The notes under the pieces: model-generated | What the model was told of the DNA's origin: nothing | Databases searched by the model: none | The model's input: the letters and a program-made list of their open reading frames with translations, nothing else | DNA from: Phycisphaerae bacterium | GTDB taxonomy: Bacteria > Planctomycetota > Phycisphaerae > Phycisphaerales > Phycisphaeraceae | Assembly (NCBI GenBank): GCA_030432595.1 | Contig: JAUIGU010000001.1 | Location: 394,720 to 458,719, forward strand | DNA: 64,000 bases | Direction: 5' to 3' | Part shown: positions 36,049 to 45,383 of the stretch, piece after piece | Position numbering within the stretch: position 1 is the stretch's first letter | Layout of the letters: the number at the start of each line of letters is the position of its first letter | Program-made: the position numbers and the translations under genes

Positions 36049-38961
36049 ATGCCCATCACGTCTCACCAAGCCGCCTACTTCGCTCACGAACTCACCCGCC
36101 TCGGGGCCGTCGGCGAGATGGACCGCCTGGGCACCACGCTCTACGACGCCAAGGTCGACCTCAACCCCCACCAGATCGAAGCCGCGCTCTTCGCGCTGTC
36201 CAACCCGATGCGCAAGGGCGTCATCCTCGCCGACGAGGTCGGCCTCGGAAAAACAATCGAAGCCGGTCTTGTGCTCTGTCAGAAGTGGGCCGAACGCAAG
36301 CGCCGCCTGATCGTTGTTGCGCCCGCGCACATCCGCAAGCAGTGGCAAGCCGAACTGTCCGACAAGTTCAACCTTCCCAGCGTCGTCATCGACCGACGCC
36401 TCTTCAACCAACGCAAACGTGACGGCGAGATCAACCCCTTCGACTGCGGCAAGATCGTCGTCGTGTCCTACGGCTTCGCCGCGCGCATGCAGGACGAACT
36501 CCGCGCCACCGCCTTCGACCTGGTCGTCTTCGACGAGGCCCACAAGCTCCGCAACGCCTACCAGCCCAGCCGCAAGCAGGGCCAGAAGCTGCGCTGGGCG
36601 TTCGAGCTGCGCGAGAAGCTCCTGCTGACCGCCACGCCCATCCAGAACAGCCTCATGGAACTCTACGGCCTGGGCTGGATGCTCGACGAACACCTCTTCG
36701 GCGACAAGTCCGCCTTCCAATCCCGCTACTGCCGCTCCGGCGGCGACCTCGAAGGCCTCCGTCAACGCCTCAGCCAGTTCTGTAAACGCACCCTCCGCAA
36801 GGACTGCGAATACGTCCGCTACACCCAGCGCCGCGCCATCACCCACCCCTTCCACCAGAGCCGGCAAGAAAAGCAGCTCTACGACGACGTGCTCGTGTTC
36901 ATGCAGCGCGACGAGAGCTACGCCTTCCCGATGAAACAGCGACAACTCGTCGAGATTGTCGTCTTCAAGGCCCTCGCCTCCTCGCCCCGCGCCCTGGCCG
37001 GCACGCTGCGCACCATGCTCGCCCGCCTCGAACGCCTCCGCGACGGCCTGCCCGACCCGCAAGACGAAAACTACTTCGACGCCCTCGCCGCCGACGAAGA
37101 CCTCGACCTCCAAGACCTGCTCGACGAGTGGGACGACGACGAGCAAGACGACGCACCGCCGGCCATCGACGGCAAGCTTCTCGCCGCCGAGATCAAAGAA
37201 CTCACCGCCCTCATCACCCAGGCCGACGCCATCGACTGCGACAGCAAGTCCCAGGCCCTGCTCATCGCCCTCAAGACCGGCTTCGCCGAACTCGAAAAGG
37301 TCGGGGCCCAGCGCAAGGCCCTCATCTTCACCGAGAGCCGCAAAACCCAGGCCTTCCTCGCCCAGCACCTCGAACACAACGGCTACGCCGGCAAGGTCGT
37401 CCAGTTCAACGGCTCCAACACCCACCCCCAGGCCAAGGCCGCCTACGAACGCTTCAAGCAGCGCCACGACGGCACCGACCGCTTCACCGGCAGCAAGGCC
37501 GTCGACATCCGCTCCGCCCTCATCGAAGCCTTCCGCGACGACGCCGAAATCCTCCTGGCCACCGAAGCCGCCGCCGAGGGCGTCAACCTCCAGTTCTGCT
37601 CCTTCGTCGTCAACCACGACATGCCCTGGAACCCCCAGCGCATCGAGCAGCGCATCGGCCGCTGCCACCGCTACGGCCAACAACACGACGTCGTCGTCCT
37701 CAACTTCCTCAACCAGGACAACCACGCCGACCAACGCGTCCACCTCCTGCTCGACGAGAAGTTCAACCTCTTCGACGGCGTCTTCGGCGCGAGCGACCCC
37801 ATCCTCGGCGCGATCGAGAACGATATCGACTTCGAGAAACGCGTCCTCGCCATCCTCAAGACCTGCCGCACCGCCGACGCCATCGAGGCCGCCTTCAACC
37901 AGCTCCAACAGGAACTCGAAGACGTCATCGCCGACAAGATGGGCCGCGCCAAGCAGCAGCTCATCGACCACTTCGACGCGGACGTCCACGACCGCCTCCA
38001 GTCCCGCCTCAAAGACGCCGAGGTCGCGCTGGACCGCATCCAGGAAAAGTTCTGGAAGCTCGCCCACTGGGGTCTCGCCGATCGCCCCCGGATCAACGCC
38101 CGCTTCGACGAGTCGCGCTACAGCGTCACCCTCGACGCCCCGCCCGCGCCCCGCATCCCCACCGGGCAACACCGCCTCATCTCCGCCGCCAAGGCCGACG
38201 CCGAGGATACGGGCAATCACCATCTGCTCCGCCTCTCCAGCCCGCTGGGCCAGTGGCTGCTCGACACCGCGAAAAGCACCACCCCCGAGAAAGCCCTCCC
38301 GCCCGCCGAGCTGTGCTTCGACCTCTCGGCCCACCCCCGCAAGGTCAGCATGCTCGAACCGCTCGTGGGCACCGCCGGCTACCTCCGCGTCGAACGCCTG
38401 CTCGTCCACACCGACACCGACGAAGACTTCCTCCTGGTCTCGGGCATCACCGACGCGGCCGGCCAACTCGCCAGTGTCGATGTCGAGTGCCTCCAGCGCC
38501 TCTGGGACCTGCCCGCCGCCGACATCACCGGCCCAGAACCCTGCGACATCCCGCCCGACATCGATGACCGCCTCACCCAAGAACTCCAGCAGCACCGCCA
38601 GAGCACCCTGATCGAGCACTCCAAGCACGTCGGCCAACGCCTCGGACAGATCCAGGAACAACTCGAACAGTGGGCCGAGGACAAGCTCGATCCCGAGAAA
38701 CGCACGCTCGACGAGCTCCGCGCCCAGAAACGCACCCTCCGCCGCCAGGCCCGCGCCGCCAGCACCGTCGACGACCAGCTCGACGGCCAGACCCGCGCCC
38801 GGCAGGCCGAAAAAGCCATCCGCGCCCAGGAAGCCCGCATCAACCAGCTCCAGGACGAGATGGACGACAAGCTTGACGAGATGTTCGACAAGCTCCGCGC
38901 CGCCAGCCAGCAGAAAGCCCAGTCCCAGACGATCATGACCCTCAAATGGAGGATCGTGTGA
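36049..38961 (+). CDS. SNF2/HepA-type superfamily 2 helicase
   Basis: A 970-residue ATPase. GTG 35998 is in frame, but ATG 36049 has GAGGG 5 bases upstream and begins MPITSHQAAYFAHELTRLG, the start I know for this family. Walker A is near 60 (ADEVGLGKTIEAG), DEAH near 160 (VVFDEAHKLRN), and motif VI near 533 (QRIGRCHRYGQ). An insert of about 80 acidic residues (LDLQDLLDEWDDDEQDD) separates the RecA lobes, and a coiled coil fills the last 120 residues (RLGQIQEQLEQWAEDKL). Homologues often occur directly before type III RM genes. It likely translocates on duplex DNA (inference). The stop overlaps the next gene. Confidence 0.8.
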   Translation: MPITSHQAAYFAHELTRLGAVGEMDRLGTTLYDAKVDLNPHQIEAALFALSNPMRKGVILADEVGLGKTIEAGLVLCQKWAERKRRLIVVAPAHIRKQWQAELSDKFNLPSVVIDRRLFNQRKRDGEINPFDCGKIVVVSYGFAARMQDELRATAFDLVVFDEAHKLRNAYQPSRKQGQKLRWAFELREKLLLTATPIQNSLMELYGLGWMLDEHLFGDKSAFQSRYCRSGGDLEGLRQRLSQFCKRTLRKDCEYVRYTQRRAITHPFHQSRQEKQLYDDVLVFMQRDESYAFPMKQRQLVEIVVFKALASSPRALAGTLRTMLARLERLRDGLPDPQDENYFDALAADEDLDLQDLLDEWDDDEQDDAPPAIDGKLLAAEIKELTALITQADAIDCDSKSQALLIALKTGFAELEKVGAQRKALIFTESRKTQAFLAQHLEHNGYAGKVVQFNGSNTHPQAKAAYERFKQRHDGTDRFTGSKAVDIRSALIEAFRDDAEILLATEAAAEGVNLQFCSFVVNHDMPWNPQRIEQRIGRCHRYGQQHDVVVLNFLNQDNHADQRVHLLLDEKFNLFDGVFGASDPILGAIENDIDFEKRVLAILKTCRTADAIEAAFNQLQQELEDVIADKMGRAKQQLIDHFDADVHDRLQSRLKDAEVALDRIQEKFWKLAHWGLADRPRINARFDESRYSVTLDAPPAPRIPTGQHRLISAAKADAEDTGNHHLLRLSSPLGQWLLDTAKSTTPEKALPPAELCFDLSAHPRKVSMLEPLVGTAGYLRVERLLVHTDTDEDFLLVSGITDAAGQLASVDVECLQRLWDLPAADITGPEPCDIPPDIDDRLTQELQQHRQSTLIEHSKHVGQRLGQIQEQLEQWAEDKLDPEKRTLDELRAQKRTLRRQARAASTVDDQLDGQTRARQAEKAIRAQEARINQLQDEMDDKLDEMFDKLRAASQQKAQSQTIMTLKWRIV

Positions 38962-39353
38962 ACCAGGACGGCTCCACACTGCTGCTCGCCGACGAGAGCT
39001 ACGCCCTCCGCGGCGCCGCCTTCGAGGTCTACACGCAGATGGGCCCGGGCTTCCTCGAAGCCGTCTATCAGGAATGCCTCGCCAAAGAACTCGCCCGCCA
39101 AGGCATCCCGTTCGTCGAACAACCACGCCTCGCCCTGCAGTACAAAAGTGAACCGCTCACCCAGACCTACGCCCCCGACTTCGTGTGCTACGAAAAAATC
39201 ATCCTCGAAATCAAAGGCGTCAAGCAAATCGCCCCCGAACACAAAGCCCAACTGCTCAACTACCTCAAAGCCACCGGCCTGCAACTCGGATTCCTCATCA
39301 ACTTCGGCCACCACCCCCAAATCGAAATCGTCAGAATGGCCCGCTCCCGCTAA
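38958..39353 (+). CDS. GxxExxY-family protein
   Basis: A 131-residue protein of the GxxExxY family, named for the motif seen here as GPGFLEAVYQE. Later conserved parts are YAPDFVCYEKIILEIKGVKQ and LLNYLKATGLQLGFLINFG. The PDF..ILEIKG arrangement resembles a PD-(D/E)xK nuclease core (D, then ExK), so nuclease activity is plausible but not established. Start: GTG 38958 has GGAGG (38948-38952) at 5 bases and overlaps the helicase stop; ATG 38946 in the same frame is the alternative. Positioned between helicase and mod, it is translationally coupled to the helicase. Confidence 0.75.
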   Translation: MNQDGSTLLLADESYALRGAAFEVYTQMGPGFLEAVYQECLAKELARQGIPFVEQPRLALQYKSEPLTQTYAPDFVCYEKIILEIKGVKQIAPEHKAQLLNYLKATGLQLGFLINFGHHPQIEIVRMARSR

Positions 39354-39368
39354 ATCCCTTCCGCGCTT

Positions 39369-39416
39369 TTCCGCGTCTTCCGCGGCAAAAAGAAAGTAGC
39401 CGCGGAATACGCGGAA
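39369..39416. repeat. 18-bp-stem hairpin between GxxExxY and mod
   Basis: Arms TTCCGCGTCTTCCGCGGC (39369-39386) and GCCGCGGAATACGCGGAA (39399-39416) pair over 18 positions with one mismatch; the loop is AAAAAGAAAGTA. It fills the spacer between the two genes, and its right arm runs into the possible ATG 39416 of mod. There is no T run after it, so it is not a standard terminator. It could be an RNA stabiliser setting mod/res expression, or a dispersed intergenic repeat of the type that often accompanies GxxExxY genes (family recollection). Confidence 0.75.
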
Positions 39417-39433
39417 TGACGCAGAAATCAGAT

Positions 39434-41368
39434 ATGGACACATCCCCCGAAAAACTCGACGGCCACTCCCTCGACCCCCGCGCCCAACGCCTCGCCGCAC
39501 TCAAAGCCCTCGTCCCCGAGGCCTTCGACCTTGACGGCCAACTCGTCCGCGACAAGCTCCTCGCCACGCTCGAACCCGTCAGCTACGAAGCCACCGACGA
39601 CATCCCCACCTTCGGCCTCGGCTGGCCGGGCAAGCAGCAAGCCTTCGCCGCCGCCGGCGTGCCCACCACCGCCACCCTCCGGCCCGACCGCGATCAATCC
39701 GTCGACTTCGACACCACGCAGAACCTGCTCATCGAGGGCGACAACCTCGAAGTCCTCAAGACCCTCCAACGCAGCTACCACGGCAAGGTCAAGATGATCT
39801 ACATCGACCCGCCGTACAACACCGGCAAGGACTTCGTCTACCCCGACAATTACGGCGAGGGCCTGGACACCTACCTCCAGCGCACCCAGCAGAAAGACGC
39901 CGACGGCTTCTGGAAGTCCACCAACTCCGAAACCTCCGGCCGAAAACACGCCAACTGGCTGAGCATGATGGCCCCACGCCTGACGCTGGCACGCAACCTG
40001 CTGCGGGACGACGGGGTGATCCTCATATCAATAGACGACGTCGAGGTAGCAAACCTTCGGCTTTTATGCGAAGAGATTCTGGGGGCAGAAAACTTCATTG
40101 AACAAGTAGTCTGGAAGAATAAGTACAACTCCGGTGCGCTGACGCGTGGATTTTCAAGTATCCACGAATACCTTCTCGTATATTCTAAGACTCCTATCGA
40201 AGATATTGCAGCCCCTCTCGATGACGATCAGAGAGCTGCTTATAAACACGAAGATGAAAACGTTGCAACGCGCGGCAAATACTTGACTCAGCCACTTGCC
40301 ACGCGAAGCAAAGACGATAGGCCCAATCTTGTTTACCCACTGGTTCATAATGGAGAAGAGATCTGGCCAGATAAGCAATGGATATGGGCGAAAGAGCGCC
40401 TACAGAAGGCTTACGATGCTGGGCAAGTAGTCATAAAAGAGACGGGCGGCAAGCACAGCGTGCGAGTCAAACAGTACCTGCGTGACGAAGCGGGACGCGA
40501 ACGACTTGGTAAACCGCTGTCAATTATGACAGGCCCATTCAATCAAGAGGGAAACAAAGAGATCGAATCGATGTTCGGTGGCAGAGTGTTTTCTTTTCCA
40601 AAACCAAAAAATTTAGTTCAATACTTTGCTGCATGCATTATAAACAACGACGAATCTAATTCCGGTATCTACATGGACTTCTTCGCCGGCTCCGGCACGA
40701 CGGGGCATGCGGTGATGGCGCAGAACGCCGAGGACGGCGGGAACCGTCGGTACATCTGCGTGCAGCTGCCCGAGCCGTTGGACGAGCCGGTGACGCTGGA
40801 CGACGGCGTGGTCTGCGAAACCATCTTCGACCTCACCCGCGAACGCCTCAAGCGGGCCGGGCGGAAGGTGAAGCAAGAGGCCGGCTTGGGAGGCGAAGCT
40901 TCCGGGGGGCTCGACACCGGCTTCCGCGTCTTCAAACTCGATTCCAGCAATTTTTCAGCGTGGAACGGCGACCCCTCGACCAGTGAAGCGGACCTGCTCG
41001 AACGCCTCGACCAGCTCGCCGACCACACCGTCCCCGGAAGAAGTGAGACCGACATCCTCTGGGAGATGCTGCTCAAGATGGGCCTGCCGCTGGATTTGAA
41101 GCTGGAACGCTTCGAAGTCGTCGGCGCCCCCGGAAGTGAGTTCATCGGCGTCAACGACCGCACCCGCGTCGTCAGCGTCCAGCCGAGCATCCCGACCGAA
41201 GCGTTCGAGGCGCTGCTCGACCCCCCGGAAGGTGGTGTGCCCCCGGCGGAGCTGGTCGTGCTCGACTCCGCCTTCGCGGATGACACCGCCCGCGCCAACG
41301 TCGCCACGCTCTACAAGCAGCGCGCCGACGAGGACGGCAAACCCGTCTGCAACCTGAAGGTGGTGTGA
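39434..41368 (+). CDS. mod: Type III restriction-modification methyltransferase (Mod)
   Basis: A 644-residue adenine-specific methyltransferase of the beta class (motif IV before motif I). Catalytic DPPY is in IYIDPPYNTG (about 123-128) and the S-adenosylmethionine site in DFFAGSGTTGHAV (about 414). The frame is open further upstream to 39185, but ATG 39434 (or 39416, six residues longer) is the sensible start, since the upstream part overlaps GxxExxY. The segment 40018-40672, between the motifs, is the target-recognition domain and is much lower in G+C than either side. Mod recognises DNA alone and, with Res, forms the restriction complex. It is followed 3 bases later by res. Confidence 0.9.
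   Translation: MDTSPEKLDGHSLDPRAQRLAALKALVPEAFDLDGQLVRDKLLATLEPVSYEATDDIPTFGLGWPGKQQAFAAAGVPTTATLRPDRDQSVDFDTTQNLLIEGDNLEVLKTLQRSYHGKVKMIYIDPPYNTGKDFVYPDNYGEGLDTYLQRTQQKDADGFWKSTNSETSGRKHANWLSMMAPRLTLARNLLRDDGVILISIDDVEVANLRLLCEEILGAENFIEQVVWKNKYNSGALTRGFSSIHEYLLVYSKTPIEDIAAPLDDDQRAAYKHEDENVATRGKYLTQPLATRSKDDRPNLVYPLVHNGEEIWPDKQWIWAKERLQKAYDAGQVVIKETGGKHSVRVKQYLRDEAGRERLGKPLSIMTGPFNQEGNKEIESMFGGRVFSFPKPKNLVQYFAACIINNDESNSGIYMDFFAGSGTTGHAVMAQNAEDGGNRRYICVQLPEPLDEPVTLDDGVVCETIFDLTRERLKRAGRKVKQEAGLGGEASGGLDTGFRVFKLDSSNFSAWNGDPSTSEADLLERLDQLADHTVPGRSETDILWEMLLKMGLPLDLKLERFEVVGAPGSEFIGVNDRTRVVSVQPSIPTEAFEALLDPPEGGVPPAELVVLDSAFADDTARANVATLYKQRADEDGKPVCNLKVV
40018..40672. other. AT-richer island inside mod coinciding with the target-recognition domain
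   Basis: Hand counts on three 60-base lines: 39541-39600 has 39 G+C, 40141-40200 has 25, 40561-40620 has 22. The change is abrupt at about 40018 (after CGACGGGGTGAT) and about 40672 (before GGACTTCTTCGCC), which are the edges of the conserved methyltransferase motifs. Codon choice in between uses many A/T-ending codons (ATA, TTA, AAT, GAT) that the rest of the gene avoids. This is the pattern expected of recombinational exchange of the recognition domain. Confidence 0.8.
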
Positions 41369-41371
41369 TCG

Positions 41372-44300
41372 ATGTCGGATGTCACCTTCCAGTTCGACCC
41401 CAATCAAAAATTCCAGCTCGACGCCATCGACGCGACCGTGAGCCTGTTCGACGGCCAGCCGCGCAGCGGCGACGCCGGCGGCGCCTTGTCGCTGGAGGTG
41501 GGTGGGGGCACCGGCGCGGGCCTATACCAGCACGCGCTGGGCCTGGGCAACCGCATGACGATTAGCCGCGAGCAGGTGCTCGAGAACCTCCGCAAGGTGC
41601 AGGACCGGCAGGGCCTGATGCCCGACCACGCGCTGATTCCCGATGGGCCGGTGGACGATCAAGCCTTCCGCAAGGACTTCCGGGGGGCCTCTGCGCCGCT
41701 GAACTTCACGGTCAGTATGGAGACGGGCACGGGCAAGACGTACGTCTACCTGCGCACCATGCGCGAGCTGCACGCCCAGTACGGCTGGAGTAAGTTCTTC
41801 ATCGTCGTGCCCTCGGTCGCCATCCGCGAGGGCGTCAAACAGAGCCTGCGGGACACCGATAAGCACCTGCGCGCCCTGTACCACGGCGAGCCGATGGACT
41901 TCTTCGTCTACGACGGCAAGAAGCCCACCGAGCTGGCCGCCTTCGCCCGCAACAGTTGTTTGTCGGTCTGCATCATCAACATCCAGGCGTTCATCAAAGA
42001 TATCGACATCGACCACAGCGAAGAGGAAGCCAAGCGCAGCGGCAACGTCATTTACAAACCGCAGGAGGATTTGCAGGGCAAGGCCCCGATCGAGTTCGTT
42101 CGCAAGTGCAACCCGATCGTGATCATCGACGAGCCGCAGAGCGTGGACAACACGGCCAAGGCCAAGGCGGCGATCCGCCGACTCAACCCGATGATGACGC
42201 TGCGGTACTCCGCGACGCACCGCGAGCCGTACAACCTGGTCTACGACCTGGGCCCGGTCGAGGCCCGTCGCAAGGAACTGGTCAAGGGCATCGTGGTCAC
42301 GTCGGTGCGGGAGGGCGGGCTGCCCACCGGCGCGGTGATCAAGTGCGTGCGCGTCGGCTACAAAGGCCGAGCGAAAACGCCCAGCGCCGACGTCGAGCTG
42401 CTGGTGCTGGATGCTAAGGGCGTGCCCAAGCTCAAGAAGAAGACCGTGAAAGGCGGCGAAGAACTGGAGCTGGTCAGCAACGGCAACGCCGTCTACGCCG
42501 ACACGCGGATCGACGGCATCTCGGTGGACAGCGGCGTCGAGGTCAGCATCCATGGCCAGACCCACCACTTCACCCAAGGCCAGGGTGTGGGCCAGGTCGA
42601 TGAGCACGTGCTCAAGGCGATGGTGGTCAAGACGGTGGAGAAGCACCTACTCAAAGAGAAGCAGTTGTCTGAACGGCTCGCGATCGGAAAGGACACCGCT
42701 TTCACTTCCGGGGGCGGGGGGGACGACCGGGATAAGCGGATCAAGGTGTTGTCGCTGATCTTCCTCGACAAGGTCGCGGACTATCGGCGTTACGACAAGG
42801 CCGACGGCGACGGCAAGGCCCCGCCGGGCAAGGTGTCGCGTTGGATTGATGAGGCATTGGATAAGTACCGCACGGAGGCGCGTTTTGCGGGGCTGCCGGC
42901 GTTGAGCCACGCCAACGACAAGCTGCACGACGGCTACTTCGCTCAGGACAAGAAGGGCCACGCCAAAGACACCAGCGGCAAGACCAAGGCCGACGAGTCG
43001 GCGTACGAACTCATCATGCAGAACAAGGGCAAGCTGCTCGACCCCGCCGAGCCCTTGCGGATCGTGGTGAGTCACTCGGCTTTGCGTGAGGGCTGGGACA
43101 ACCCCAACGTCTTCCAGATCTGCAAGCTTGGCGGCGCGCAGACCGAAATCCGGCGGCGGCAGGAGCTGGGCCGGGGGCTGCGCCTGCCGGTGGACGCCAG
43201 CGGCGTCCGCATCCGGGATCAGGTCATCAACGAGCTGACGGTCATCGGGGCCGAGGACTACGCCTCGTTCGCCAAGGGCCTGCAGAGCGAGTTTCAATCC
43301 GAGTGCGGCGTGGCGTTCGGCGTCGTGCTGCCGCGCGCGTTCGCGGAGCTGGAGACGAACGACGGCCCGATCGGTTTTGAGACGGCCCGCACGTTGCATC
43401 AGGAGCTGAAAGACGCGGGCCTCCTGGACGCGGAGAACCAACTGGTCGAAGACCCGGACTTCCGGGGGATGCCCGGAAAGCTCTCCGCGCCGTTCCGGCC
43501 GTTCTGCACCGAGATCGAGAAGATTCTGCTGGAGCACAAGATCGAGCACCACGTCCGGCCCGACAAGCCGCGGACCAAACTCAAGCTCAACCGGACGATC
43601 CTCGACCACCCCGCGTTTACGACGATGTGGGACAAGGTGTCGCGGCGGACGCGCTACCGGCTTGAACTCAACTCCGAGAAGCTGATCGGGGACGCGGCGG
43701 CTTCGCTCAAGTCGCACTTCGTCACCCACGACATCAGCCGCCAGGTGCAGACCACCACCAGCGACCTGAAGGTGTCGGCCAAGGGCGTGACCGCCGGCCG
43801 GGTACGGGAGAACCGCTCGGAGCGGGTCGACCTGGCCGAGCGTCTGCCCGACCCGCTGGGCTACCTGTCGGCGCGGATCGACCTGAGCCGGCAGAGTCTG
43901 TCGCGCATCCTGAACGACTCCGGCACGTTCGGCGAGTTCGCCAAGCACCCGGCGCGTTACCTCGAAGACTGCACCCGGCTGATCCGCCACACGCTCGCGT
44001 CGGAGCTGGTCGCGGGCGTGACCTACGAGCCGATCGAGGGGTCGTGCTACGAGCAGCGGGCGCTCAGCGAGCTGGACGGCAAGGAGGTCCACCACAGCCT
44101 CGACCGCATCGTGACCCTCGACGTCGAAGACGGCGAGCCGCTACGCAGCCTGACCCAGCCGGTAGCGGTGGACTCGGGCGTGGAGTACACGTTCGCGCAG
44201 GACATGCAGAACCGCGCGGACGTGTTGTGTTTCGCCAAGCTGCCGGCCGGGTTCAAGGTGCCCACGCCGGTGGGCGACTACAACCCCGACTGGGTGATCA

Positions 44301-44473
44301 TCAAGAAAGACAGTCAGGACGAGCCACGGCTCTACCTCGTCCGGGAAAACAAGGACACGCTCGCGGAGGAAACCCTGCGCGAGGGCGAGCGCCACAAAAT
44401 CCGCTGCGCCCGCAAACATTTCGAGGCCCTGGGCGTCGACTACGCGGTGTGCGTCACTTCGGATCAGGTGTAG
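41372..44473 (+). CDS. res: Type III restriction enzyme Res subunit
   Basis: A 1033-residue SF2 ATPase-nuclease. Walker A METGTGKTYVYLRT is near 116-124, motif II is IIDEPQ near 252 (DEPQ is typical of Res), and motif VI is QELGRGLRLPVDASG. The C-terminal PD-(D/E)xK nuclease is at about 970-1010: GDYNPDWVIIKKD, then YLVRENKDTLAEE (Asp, then Glu-x-Lys). It needs Mod for DNA recognition and cuts about 25-27 bp from one of two oppositely oriented sites (family knowledge). Start ATG 41372. Motifs are intact, so the enzyme appears functional. Its coding sequence contains three of the dispersed CCCCCGGAA motifs. Confidence 0.9.
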   Translation: MSDVTFQFDPNQKFQLDAIDATVSLFDGQPRSGDAGGALSLEVGGGTGAGLYQHALGLGNRMTISREQVLENLRKVQDRQGLMPDHALIPDGPVDDQAFRKDFRGASAPLNFTVSMETGTGKTYVYLRTMRELHAQYGWSKFFIVVPSVAIREGVKQSLRDTDKHLRALYHGEPMDFFVYDGKKPTELAAFARNSCLSVCIINIQAFIKDIDIDHSEEEAKRSGNVIYKPQEDLQGKAPIEFVRKCNPIVIIDEPQSVDNTAKAKAAIRRLNPMMTLRYSATHREPYNLVYDLGPVEARRKELVKGIVVTSVREGGLPTGAVIKCVRVGYKGRAKTPSADVELLVLDAKGVPKLKKKTVKGGEELELVSNGNAVYADTRIDGISVDSGVEVSIHGQTHHFTQGQGVGQVDEHVLKAMVVKTVEKHLLKEKQLSERLAIGKDTAFTSGGGGDDRDKRIKVLSLIFLDKVADYRRYDKADGDGKAPPGKVSRWIDEALDKYRTEARFAGLPALSHANDKLHDGYFAQDKKGHAKDTSGKTKADESAYELIMQNKGKLLDPAEPLRIVVSHSALREGWDNPNVFQICKLGGAQTEIRRRQELGRGLRLPVDASGVRIRDQVINELTVIGAEDYASFAKGLQSEFQSECGVAFGVVLPRAFAELETNDGPIGFETARTLHQELKDAGLLDAENQLVEDPDFRGMPGKLSAPFRPFCTEIEKILLEHKIEHHVRPDKPRTKLKLNRTILDHPAFTTMWDKVSRRTRYRLELNSEKLIGDAAASLKSHFVTHDISRQVQTTTSDLKVSAKGVTAGRVRENRSERVDLAERLPDPLGYLSARIDLSRQSLSRILNDSGTFGEFAKHPARYLEDCTRLIRHTLASELVAGVTYEPIEGSCYEQRALSELDGKEVHHSLDRIVTLDVEDGEPLRSLTQPVAVDSGVEYTFAQDMQNRADVLCFAKLPAGFKVPTPVGDYNPDWVIIKKDSQDEPRLYLVRENKDTLAEETLREGERHKIRCARKHFEALGVDYAVCVTSDQV

Positions 44474-44627
44474 TAATAGGGAATCCAGAATAAACTTTGG
44501 TAGGCATTTGGCTGTAGAAAGACGGTCGCTAGCAAAGCGAATTTGTTCGGTATCGACGAAAACGGATATTTCGGACGTTGCGTCACGGTTCGATGATTTA
44601 GCAGAATCTGATTCTGGAGACCCACGG

Positions 44628-45230
44628 ATGGGCGGTTACGGCAGCGGGAAGCGGTGGGGCCGAGACGTCAAGGCGACGGTCGACGACGCCACGACGATTG
44701 ACATCAACTGGCTGGTGCGCGAGGGCGTGTTCGACTCGGCTGAGGGACGCGGCACCCTTCGCTGGTATGACGCGTGGGGTGAAGAATTCAGCGCCATCCG
44801 CTACACCTGCGACCTGGCCCGCCGCGTCTTCTCGGTCACCTACCGCGCCGTCGATGCGCAGCAATCGATGGCCTACGACATTCCGTTGACCACAACGGAC
44901 TTGCCGTGGGGCGGCGTCCGGTGGTGGTTTCGCTGCCCGGTCAAATCACACAGGCAATGCTGTGGCCGGCGTGTCGCCAAACTCCACCTCGCCCACGGCT
45001 GTGCTTGCTTTGGGTGTCGCTCCTGCCTCGATCTCACATACAAATCTTGCCAGGAATCGCACAAGATGGACCGCTTCTGGCCGATGCTCGCCGGCGGTGT
45101 TGCCTTCGAATCGCCGAAAGACGCAAAACGGTTTTGGAAGGACGATTTGGCCGCCGAATGGTGGATCGATCGGCAGTTGGACCGGAACCGTCAGCGCCGG
45201 CGGCGACGAGCCGCAAAGCACTGGAGTTGA
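44628..45230 (+). CDS. GSG-motif zinc-ribbon protein, uncharacterised
   Basis: A 200-residue protein from ATG 44628, which has GGAG (44616-44619) at 8 bases; the frame is open to 44508 but the extension is low-G+C and unlike protein. It begins MGGYGSGKRWGRDVKATVDD and continues DINWLVREGVF, a start I associate with an uncharacterised planctomycete family found near mobile elements. Cys residues are arranged as a probable zinc ribbon (CPVKSHRQCCGRRV then CACFGCRSCLDLTY). The end is Arg-rich (RNRQRRRRRAAKHW). DNA or RNA binding is plausible. Function unknown. The 154 bases before it are AT-rich with no gene. Confidence 0.6.
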   Translation: MGGYGSGKRWGRDVKATVDDATTIDINWLVREGVFDSAEGRGTLRWYDAWGEEFSAIRYTCDLARRVFSVTYRAVDAQQSMAYDIPLTTTDLPWGGVRWWFRCPVKSHRQCCGRRVAKLHLAHGCACFGCRSCLDLTYKSCQESHKMDRFWPMLAGGVAFESPKDAKRFWKDDLAAEWWIDRQLDRNRQRRRRRAAKHWS

Positions 45231-45383
45231 TAAAGGGGCCACGGGCTCCGGCCCACGGCGGTCTAGAATGAATCTCGATCGAAACCGCGGGCAGCCGGCT
45301 GATCCCCGGCGTCGGCCCGTGCGGCGACGCGCTACACCTGCCGCGTCGCCGTTCGGGCCACCCGTTGGAAAAGCAGGTGACCC

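Noticed and set aside
36010..39126. 1038-residue minus-strand frame opposite the SNF2 helicase
   Set aside because: Low-complexity Leu/Val/Glu/Ala composition and no motif; the plus strand has all helicase motifs.
39185..39433. Upstream 83-residue extension of Mod
   Set aside because: It overlaps GxxExxY and is Pro/Arg/Gln-rich out-of-frame translation; homologous sequence begins at about 39434.
35998..44473. DISARM or BREX defence system
   Set aside because: The helicase could suggest DrmD, but DrmA/B/C or PglX/PglZ/BrxL-like proteins are absent, and the methylase has type III Mod layout with a Res partner.
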